The notes under the pieces were generated by a model, which saw only the letters and a program-made list of their open reading frames with translations, had not been told where the DNA came from and ran no database searches. A stretch of 64,000 bases of DNA from Parietichytrium sp. I65-24A (Eukaryota; Sar; Bigyra; Thraustochytrida; Thraustochytriidae), in contig BLSF01000073.1 in assembly GCA_012862575.1 (NCBI GenBank), forward strand, positions 62,001 to 126,000, given 5' to 3'. A program made the position numbers and the translations under genes. Below are positions 19,839 to 29,800 of this stretch, in pieces. How positions within the stretch are numbered: position 1 is the first letter of the stretch; each line of letters opens with the position of its first letter.

Positions 19839-21456
19839 CTTGCTCGTCCAACGCGGCGAGCAAAGAGCTTTGATCCTGTCGGTGACAGTCTTTCAATATG
19901 TACGTATGTATCGATCAACCGATCGATCGAGTGCGTTCGCACGGTGCAAAGGTCGGAGACTCAGCGAAACCAACTTTCTGCAAAAAGTTGAGCAGCTAGC
20001 TAGCTCTGTTCCGGTTTTGACAGTTTTGACCTGGATTGACTTGCAAGCTTCCCTGTTCAGAGTTCAGGTACTGGTGCTGAGTACAGAATTTGCGGCGTGC
20101 AGGTGGCTCTGAATTCGTGCGCAGCTTGCGTCTGGAGCCACGGTGAACGGTGAACGGTGAATGGTGAATGGTGGATGAATGGCAAACTTAGTCAATGTGA
20201 TCAATGTGTCAATGTGTTGTGTCACAGTTTATTGGCGATGATCGATGACGTCTCCCAACTCTGCTTGATCACGATCACATCTGCGTCGGACCAACCCTCT
20301 ATCGCTCTAGCGCACGTAGCTCACGGCGTAGGACAGGTTTGGCGCCTTCATTTTATGCTCGCAATCAGCTGTGAAAGCTAGCTGCGAGCTAGTCGTGGTG
20401 CCGCCCTTCTCGAGGAACGGAAGTGAATGAGAAGGAGCAGCTTTGGAGAACTTTATATACAACTTTGAGAACTTGCTGCGGACGATGGAGGGAAGCTGCT
20501 TCTATTCTGAATTCTGCAATTCTGAACTGTGTTCTTGTGAATTGTGAACTTTGAATGTGGATTGTGGATTGTAGATTGTAAATTGCGAATTACAAATCGT
20601 AAATCGTGAATCGCGATTCGTGAATTGTGAATCGTGAATTGTGGATTGTGGATTGTGATATGTGATGGGCTGAGTGACGGTGAGACTGTGACTTTGTTGT
20701 TGGCTCGAAATCGTTCGAAAGAAAAGCGATGGCCCCAATCCCAACTTCGTAGCGAAAGTGTCGGCCTCATTCCGTGTTCGCGGACGGTGTGGATCGCTGA
20801 GATTGCAGATTGCTCAGGTTTCTTCATTGGAAATCGATAGAAGTCTCTCTTTGCTGAGTTTCCTGTCCAAACTGAGTTTGTTCTTGGCTCGAAACAAACA
20901 TCCCATTCCGAAGGAGATTGCCACTCTTAAGTGACGGCGACGATGGGGTGGAGCGTTAGTGCAATTCGTGGGCTGAGCCAGGGCTAAAAAAGTGTTTGAA
21001 CATTGATGTTTGTTCAACTGAAACGAAACCAAATAAGGAGTATCACCTTCGTCAGTCTTCTTTTCTCTTTTGCGTGTAATTTACCGCCCGCTTAAGCGGA
21101 AAAAAAAATATTATTTGAAAAAATACGAGCAACAAGTAGCGAAAAAAAAAAATCACTTCGAGGAGAGCAAGGCATCGCTTGGTCTGTACATCAAAGAGTG
21201 CAGTGTTCGACAGCGCTGCTAAACTGAAAAAAAGATGTAAGCCTCGCAAGAATACAATCAGAGCAATTTGAGAACCGAGATGATGTGAGACAGGATCGTT
21301 ATCTCTGTGCCAAGTAAGGATGTACATGAAAGGAAAATTTGCAAACTGCCCGCACGATTAGGAAGACGAGGGAACCTCGTTTCACGGAATAAAGAAAAAT
21401 GTTTTGTACTATTTTCAGTCAGGGTAACTCTTTTACATTACGCTACAGCGGCCCTC
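19839..21456. other. Spacer with degenerate ATTGTGG-type repeats
   Basis: No supported gene. From 20520 to 20680 there is a degenerate array of 7-8 base units of the ATTGTGG/AATCGTG type. A short GGTGAAC/GGTGAAT run lies at 20141-20172. The part from 21060 to 21160 is A- and T-rich. Confidence 0.5.
20520..20680. repeat. Degenerate ATTGTG(G/A) short tandem repeats
   Basis: About twenty variant copies of a 7-8 base unit built on AATTGTG, AATCGTG or GATTGTG. The serine/isoleucine-rich minus-strand frame through it is a product of the repeat and not a gene. Confidence 0.75.
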
Positions 21457-21714
21457 CTAATTGTCCTGTGGCACTGCGGACTGAATGCCGAGTTCTTTCT
21501 TCTTCTCCTCGAACTTTTTCTGAAAATCACGGGCCTTGTCTGCGTTCTTCTTCCGTGTCATCTCCTTTTCCAACTTGAAGCACTTGTCCAGCGCCACCTT
21601 GAACTCGTTGCAAGCCCCAAAGTATTTCTTCACCGGATTCTCCTCATGGCACTTCATCAAGTCATCCACCGTGTGCTGGCACACAGGGTGTGGCCGAAAC
21701 AAAGGAGGATGCAT
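21457..21714 (-). CDS. CMC2: Cmc2-like twin CX9C mitochondrial protein
   Basis: 85 residues from the ATG at 21714 (MHPPLFRPHPVC). Two CX9C motifs are present: CQHTVDDLMKC and CNEFKVALDKC, separated by a CHEENPVKKYFGAC-like link that matches the CH...FFG.CN signature of Cmc2. Cmc2 proteins are small intermembrane-space proteins imported by Mia40 and needed for cytochrome c oxidase assembly; human CMC2 is 79 residues and also begins MHP. The C-terminal part is a Lys/Glu-rich helix. Single exon. Confidence 0.92.
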   Translation of the reverse strand: MHPPLFRPHPVCQHTVDDLMKCHEENPVKKYFGACNEFKVALDKCFKLEKEMTRKKNADKARDFQKKFEEKKKELGIQSAVPQDN

Positions 21715-23839
21715 CTTCTGACAATACCCGCCTCAAACTCACTAGCCACCTTCTTCCAAAGCAAAAGAGATTGGGTACAGACTCAGATCCAACACCGCCG
21801 CGAAAGATAACCTTCTCAACGCACAAGCCAAACTGCAAATCCGATCGCTTTGCAACCAAATCAACCTACAAACTTCACAGAGTTACAGAGTTACAGAGTC
21901 ACAAAGTCACAGAGTCAGAACAATCAGTCTCTCAAGTGCGTCAACCACGCGCACGAATATCTATGAACTCTCGCTGATTTGGCGCAAACCAGTTGCATAC
22001 ACACAAACACAAACACTTGTTGCCTGCGCTTTTCACGATACCGTGCAAACGCACGATATTAATTTGCCGAGGACGCCAAACTGTGCTCTCAGTCGAGAAC
22101 AATATGTTCATTCATTCATTTATTCATTCATTGAACATTGATTGAGACTGTGAAAGAAAACTCCGACGCGATTTTATCCTCTTCAATAAGTTAAAATATG
22201 TGAATACGAATTAGACTATGTTTCGTATCAACTAATATTCTTCTTCGCGACTGCTACCAATTCGGCTATTTAGCTAGATAGTGTGAGATTATCTACCAAC
22301 TAGCTACTACTGGCTCACCATGTTGCTACTCAGTTCGCTATATGACTAGACTACTCCCGCTTCAGGGAAGGGAAAAAAAGTGCGAACACTACCGCGTATA
22401 TAGACTGGCGAGTAAGAGTAGGTTCGAAAAAAGAACAAAAAGAATACCACACGCGCAGGATTCGAACTCGGTCCACGTCCTGTAGATCTCCCCAGATTCA
22501 AAAAAACTTCAAAAATGAAGATCTCCTACGCAAACCGCTAGCCACCGCCTACCACCCGCGGTGTGGCCTGTCCCAGTCAGTCAACAAGACACTCGGCCCC
22601 ACACGTACGCCGTCCCCGAGGACACTCACTGTCCCTCCTTCCTTTTTCCCACACATCTGACGGAGACCGACGAGGAGCGTAGCGGCGTGGCGCGGAACGT
22701 TCCGCGGAACGCGGAGCTGTTTCGTGTGTTCTTCTTTGTTCGGGGGCCACTGAGTCGCCAGACATTTGTATTGGCCGCGGTTGGCTGCGAGTTGGTGTGG
22801 GAGCGTTCCCCTCTCGGCGAAATCGGAAAAAGTGTACGCGGGGACAGGCGAAGAGGATTCGCCGAGAGAGAAGCGCGGCGGGCGGGCGGAAGGGTTCCGC
22901 TGAGCTTCGCCTAGTAGTGTAACGGGAGTGCAGTGTGAGTGAGTGAGTGAGTGAGAGAGTGAAGTTGTATCAGACGGCTTTGATTTCATTCTCCATCATC
23001 GCAGTTTGGCTCTCGTGATTTTGATTGCAATTTGGTTGGGCGAGTGGCTTTGAGTCCAATTTCATCATCGCAGTTTGGCTCTCGTGATTTCGATTTCATT
23101 CTCCATCATCGCAGTTTGGCTCTGTGATTTCGATTTCATTCTCCATCATCGCAGTTTGGCTCTGTGATTTCGATTTCATTCTCCATCATCGCAGTTTTGG
23201 CTCTGTGATTTCGATTTCATTCTCCATCGTCGCAGTTTGGCTCTCGTGATTTCGATTGCAACTTGGTTGGGCGAGTGAGTTTGATTTCATTCTCCATCAT
23301 CGCAGTTTGGCTCTCGTGATTTTGATTGCTGTTTGGCTGGGCGAGTGAGTTTGATTCCAACTTCATCATCGCAGTTTGGCTTTCGTGATTTCGATTGCGG
23401 CTTGGCTGGGCGAGTGAGTTTGATTGGAAAAGTCTCGATCGCGCAATTTGGTGCATGTGAGTTTGATTGATTGATTGATTGCAGGCTATTCGGGCACGCG
23501 AGGCGGGTTGATTGTGGAGGCTTTGCAGTCTCGAAACGTGGGGCATCAGGTTGGTGCTGAAGGCGAAGGAAAGGTGCATCGTTCTTCCCGTCATCGCAGT
23601 GTTCTTCTGGTCATATCGTCATCTCATTCGGGGGCGAATTGGAGCTACGAGCTGCTTGATTTCTCGATTGCTCGTTCTTTACTATTTTTGGTCGGCTGGC
23701 TGCTGTGACCTGCGTAGAGAACAATCGATCAACGATTGGTAGTAGTTAGAGTTTTCAAACTCGGAAAGTCTGTTTCTAGATTTGGAGTCACTCCCGAAGC
23801 CAAAGCCAGGGCGCGGGTGTTCGTGTTCGTGGAGGAGAA
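21715..23839. other. 5' region of the CHD gene: minisatellite and tRNA-like box
   Basis: No supported protein gene. Contains an ACAGAGT-type run (21876-21925), a TCATT run (22109-22133), an isolated tRNA B-box-like match on the minus strand near 22455 (see findings), a GC-rich part (22550-22920), a GTGA run (22932-22962), and the eight-copy minisatellite directly before the CHD start. Confidence 0.5.
22981..23395. repeat. Eight-copy minisatellite upstream of CHD gene
   Basis: Eight copies of a core ATCATCGCAGTTTGGCT are spaced irregularly 40 to 70 bases apart. The copies come in a short form (core, GTGATTTCGATTTCATTCTCC) and a long form that adds a TTGGTTGGGCGAGTG part. One core reads ATCGTCGCAG and one has an extra T. 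A partial copy (GTCATCGCAGT) appears near 23591. It lies 450-850 bases before the CHD start codon, in the likely promoter or 5' UTR. Confidence 0.9.
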
Positions 23840-26800
23840 ATGTCGGACTCCGAGTCGTCAGAAGACGAGCATTTCGCGCCAGGGTCAGCGTCCAGAGGTG
23901 GCGACGAAAACCCTCGCCGCAGCTCGAGGTCCAGGAAAACTCAGAATTTCCAAAAGTACTTTGGGTCCGACGATGATGACCTGTTGGACTCGGACGAGGA
24001 GCGCGAAGCAAAGGAGCGCGAGGAGATTGAAGAGGACCCGAACGCAAAGAAGGTGGAGAAGCTTCTTGGATTGCGCCGAGCCGGGGCGGGGCCTCTTCTG
24101 GAGATATTAGTAAAGTACAAAGGTTTGTCGTACTTGCACGTGGAGTGGGTTCACGAAAACGAGTTGCGCTCTCAAGACCCACGAATGGGAGTGCGCATAC
24201 AAAAGTTTAAAAATCAAGTGCGCCAAGGCAAGGTTTCAAATGTTAACGAAGATGGTGAGATCGAATACTTCGACCCCCGATACACTGACGTTGATCGAAT
24301 CTTGGATGAAAAGGAGATCGTAGAGGAGATTATCGCTCCAGAGTATGTTGCGTCGCTCGAGTGGTTTGCTTGGCTTGGAGGGAAGCTCAAACACCCCGAA
24401 GCTAACGCTGATGCCTCGAACAAGCTTCGTGCTTTGTCCCCAATGAAAAAGGCGGTGGCCCACGGTGTTTCAAATTCCTCTAGCGAGGTGCTGCCAGGAA
24501 ATATTGATCTGCTTTCGCCTGCGGAACGTGGGTCTCGGAAAAGGAAAGAATTGCGCAAGATGTACCTTGTCAAATGGCGCGAACTATCCTATCTTGAATC
24601 CACTTATGAGTATGAAGAAGACGTCCAGGATGACTTCAAGATCGCTCTCTTTCATCGCGTGAATCGGGCTCCGACAGACAATAACGCACTAATTGCACAA
24701 GAGCTAGAAGTTCTTTTCCCTGGCCTGCAAAAGCTGAGCGGCCCGCGAAAAAAAGCGCTGCTTCCACAAGCGCAGGAAGAGGGAGGAGAGAAAGAGGAAC
24801 AGAAAGACAGCGCCAAGATGGACGTCGTCGAGGATGACGAACAGAAGGGCGAAGAAGAGGCTATTAAAGAGGAGCGCGAAGACGACGAGGACGGCGGTGA
24901 TGGCGATGGTGATGGTGATGGTGATGACGGTGACGAGGGCCTGCATAAGGGAGAGGCTACTACTCATGAAGAATCTGGTCTTGAAACTGCCCACCTGCCA
25001 CCAGTAGCGAGCCGATTTATTGCAGATAGGAGAGCGACAACAGCCTTGAGCGTCCCACCGGTCCTGCAAGACTTTACAAACCAGAGCGAAATTGGAGGCC
25101 TTATGATCGGGGATGAGCTCGTCGCGGTGCATGGCATGAATGTCCAGTTTTTCACTGTGGACCAGACTTCGGACATGCTTGCAGCGCGTATGGACAGGCT
25201 GCGGCGCGACCCTTCTCAGCCATTCATCACTCTGACATTTCGCAGGTTTGTGAAACGCTATGACAAAGTCGGTCATCCCGTTGAAACAGTTCTATTCAAC
25301 ATCAATTTTAAACCTTCCACGCTCGGAATTCTCCTACGAAACTTTCAGAAAGGTGCGTCCTACATGGTGCAGCGGCCAGCGGTTGCTCCACAGTGTGTCG
25401 CTTACATTGACAAGCTTCTACGGCCATCTGCTCAAGCCAACTTGGCGTCCAGCGAAACAGTCACCGAGTGTGCAAACCTCTCTCTAAGATGTTTAGTCGT
25501 AGGATTCATTTCGAACCTCTATTGGCACTGTTGGGAGAAGGAGGCCGCTTCGAAATACAACCTGGAAGTAGTCAGCAAGATGATGAACGTTTCCCCCGAG
25601 GACTTTAAAAGATGGCTCGGAATGTGGCGTGTCAAGTTATCATCCAGAGGAACCTACGATGTGGGTAATCTTGCACAAGTGGAGAAAGAGATTTGGGTAG
25701 CTATTCGTCGTGTGAATAGTATTCTTGAGTTTGCAACGTACGGCAAGGTGAACCCGGACCGCCTTGATCAGCTCCTGTCGTTTGGCCCACAGGCCAAAGC
25801 TGTGGGAAGGCGAATTTATAATGTTTTGAAAGCGTTAGAATACATGCGCTCCGCGGAGAAGGCAAAGAAGGTCGCCGAAGGTTCAGCGGCTAAGAAACGA
25901 AAGCAGTCGAAGGACGCACAGCAGGGCACGCACAGCATCAACGATAATTTTCGGGTCCATACCATTGTCAAGGTTGCGCCAATTCTTGATGAAATGATTC
26001 TCAAGCTTGAGGAAGAGTTTGGGGAAACCGAATCGGAGTACTCTTACGCTAAATCATACCACGAAGGAGCTGACCTGATCGCGTTTGATGGCAGAGCAAG
26101 GGACCCTTGCCTTCCCGGGCACGAGCGTGTTTACCAGTGGCAGATCCAAGCGTGGCGCGCAGTATCCTTCATCTATTCCCTCAGCAGAGGCGAGCCTATC
26201 TGCTCTGCGGAAGAAATAAAGACCTACCAAGCCTCGCTTCGGCGCTGCAAGGACTCCGCCGCGTACTCTCAGATTCAGCAGAACTGGGATCTGGAGCAAC
26301 GCCGCAAGGCGTGGAGCAAACTTGTTAGCGAGATGCCTTTGTACGACGCACCTTTCATTGGGGAGGTCCCTGTGCAATTCCAGCTCGCCCTGATGCGCGA
26401 GATCCAAGAGGAATTCGAGCGCCAAACCAAGGCCGAGCTTAGCAACAAGGGCCGAGCCGCGGCTTCAGCCCAACAAGAGGATAACCGCATGTCCAAAATT
26501 CAAGAAGGCTTCCGGCAGCAAAGCATTCTTTTACAGCGCCTGAAGACCACCACCTTTGTTCCCTACACCCGGCGTAATCAGCCCAGGTTTAAGCACGGCA
26601 ACATGTTGCGAGAGTATCAGCTTAATGGAGTCACATGGATCTTGCAACATTGGTACAAGGGCATCTCGTGCATCCTCGCCGACGAGATGGGGCTCGGGAA
26701 AACCGTCCAGGTCGTGGCTACCTTGGAGCATCTGCGTACAAAGGCAAACATTCGCGGACCATACCTCATCGTTGCGCCGCTCTCCACCATCGGGCACTGG

Positions 26801-29800
26801 AATAGAGAAATCGAGACTTGGACGGATATGAATTTGTGCAAGTACTACGACAGCGGAGGTGCAGCCGCTCGCGAGGTGATCCGCGAGCACGAGTGGTATT
26901 ATCCAGGTATGGCTGGACAGACACGTCTCATGAAGTTCAATGTCATGGTGACAACATACGAAACATACCTCTCGGACGTGGAGGAGCTCTGTTTGCTGCC
27001 TTGGGTAGGTGTTGTAGTTGACGAAGGCCACAGGTTGCGTAGCTCCAAGTCCAAACTTTTGGAGCAAATTAACCGCATTGGCTCGAACGCAAACCGGCTC
27101 CTATTGACGGGCACCCCATTGCAAAACAACATTTTAGAGCTCTTCAGCCTTTTACACTTTTGCTCCCCCCAGCATTTCCCTGACCAGGACGTGTTCATGG
27201 AGAAGTACGGGGATATGAAGACCAAAGAGCAGCTTGATCAACTGCAAGCGGAAATTGCTCCGTTTATGCTTCGTCGAGTCAAGGAGGATGTGGAAAAGAG
27301 CATCCCGCCTAAAGAAGAAACGATTATCGACGTAGAATTGACCATGCTGCAGAAGCGGTACTATCGTGCTATTTTTGACAAGAATCGTCAGGTGTTATAC
27401 AAGGGCTGCAAGTCCGGGAATCGGCCGCAGCTCATCAACGTGGAGATGGAGCTGCGCAAGTGTTGCAATCATCCCTATCTAATATCTGGGGTGCAGGACA
27501 GCGAATACACGATCCTCAAGAAGGAGGTCAAAAAGAGCATTCTGGAGGTCGCTGAGGACAAGGCTCGACAGAAGCTGGCGCAAACTGGCGCCAGCGAAGA
27601 GGCCAAAGCGGGCGCTGCCGAAGAAGCGTTGAGGTCTGCAGCTGCCAAAATGAACCCCGTTCTTGATGCTGATGAGGACGAAGAAAGCGCGGGTGAGGAG
27701 AGCGACAAGCAGGAGGAAGACCACGATGAAGAAATGGAGCTCAAGCGCATTGTCTCTGATGGAATTGGCAAGGAGTTGGCGCAAGACTCGATCCTAGAAA
27801 TAGCCGAGCTGGAGCGATGCGTGCGCAGCTCCGGGAAAATGGTGCTGGTGGACAAGTTGCTTCCAAAATTGAGGGCTGAGGGTCACAAAGTATTGATATT
27901 CTCTCAGTTTGTTCGTATGCTTGACCTCTTGGAGTACCTATGTCGCGGTCGCGGCTATCCTGTTGAGCGGCTCGACGGGAACGTTCATGGAAACGTCCGT
28001 CAGGCCGCGATCGACCGCTTCAGCGATCCATCGGGCAACTCCTTTGTCTTTCTGCTCTCCACACGCGCTGGCGGCGTGGGTATCAACTTGACTGCCGCAG
28101 ACACAGTAATTATCTTTGATTCGGATTGGAACCCTCAGAACGACGCCCAGGCCCAGGCCAGGGTGCATCGTATTGGGCAAACAAAGGCGGTGAAGATCTT
28201 CCGCTTGGTTACAAAGAATACCTATGAGGAGACGATGCTTCAACGAGCAGCAAGGAAGTTGGGTCTAGAACGCGCGGTTTTGGAAGGCGTCCACGAAATG
28301 AGCAGTCTTGGGAAGTCTAAGCGCAAAAGCGGGGTGAAGGACATGTCCCCTCAAGAGTTGGAAAAGATGCTCCGAGAGGGGGCTTATCATCACCTTAAAG
28401 ACGACGACGGCAAGGCCGCGAAAACTTTTGTCGGGGCAGATATTGATGAGTTGCTGAAAACAAACGCAAGAACCATTAAAGTTGATTCAGTTCCAGGCGG
28501 AGGGGGCCCCAATTCGAATGCGCTCGACAAGCTGAAACACAACACGGTGAACAAGAGCAGCTTCAAGGCAGACCGTGAGGACGGTGTGGATATCAACGAC
28601 CCGAATTTTTGGCAGAAGGTCCTTCCTGACATGGCTACGCCGGATAGTTTGCTGTCAAAGCTGAACGATCAGACACAGGCGTCAAGTCTAGCCGTCCGCG
28701 CAGAGAAGCGTAAGGCATTCATGGAGGATGTTCGCTCACTTGTTCGAGATATTGTGGAGCAGCGCCACGCTGGTGAGCTAGTGAACGAGCATGATATGGA
28801 GACAACCAATGCCCTCCTCGTCCAAATTAGCAACATGCGGAACACGTTTGGCCATGACTCGTTCCACGCAGTGCACAAAAATGACAAGCCATACACCGAA
28901 CTTGCGAACCGCTGGCTTGCCCGCCTCGAGGCTTTGCGAGAGCGTCGTGCCAGGAGATCGACAGGTTTGGACCGGAATGAGAACGACGATGAGCTTTTTA
29001 GTGAGGCGGGAAGCGATGTCGAGGCGGAGGAAAAGGAGCCAGTCGAAACGGAACCCGTAAAAAGAAACGGAGCCAAATACGCCGAATGGGATGAAGACGA
29101 AGGTTTCCTCTCGGAGGGTGGAAGCGAAGCAGGGGACCAACCCGAGGCGCTAAAAGTGGAAGACGACGATGACATTGCCCTTGAGGACGAAGTTCCGGAA
29201 GAGCTTTTGACCGATCACATGACGGAAATCTGTGCTTTGTGTTCAGACGGCGGAGAGCTTATTGTGTGCGAAGGCCCGTGCAGAAGGGCATTTCACTTAA
29301 AATGTCTTGACCCTGTGTCTCAGCGGAAGGCCGAAGCCGAAGACGAATGGTTTTGCCCTGACTGCGCAACCGGTTGCCACAATTGTTTCGTTTGTGACCA
29401 AAGTGGTATGACGGGCGTCGAGAAGGGCGTCTATGAGTGCTCAGACCCGTCTTGTGGCCGCTTTCATCACCTCCAGTGCATTGCCGATTCGGAGTTTGGC
29501 CGAATCATCTCATCCGATCCGCCTGAGTTTCTGTGTCCTCTGCACGCTTGCCATGCGTGCGGGGCGGCGAACAGTGACGAGTCACCTGTCACTGTGCAGT
29601 GCATTCAGTGCTCGAGAGCTTACCACGCTACTTGTCTGAACCACACCAAGACTCTCCGCTTGCACAACAATCTCATCGTGTGCGAGGAGCATCTTGATGG
29701 CAAGGAGTTTGGCGTGGAATCGCACTTTCCATTTGATCGCAATTTGCGCATTCGAACCGCAAAAGCAAAGCAGGCAAAGCGCGGATCACGTCGAAAGAGT

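Noticed and set aside
22981-23395. Spaced repeat resembling a CRISPR array
   Set aside because: The genome is eukaryotic, the unit and spacing vary, the spacers are themselves related, and no cas genes exist nearby.
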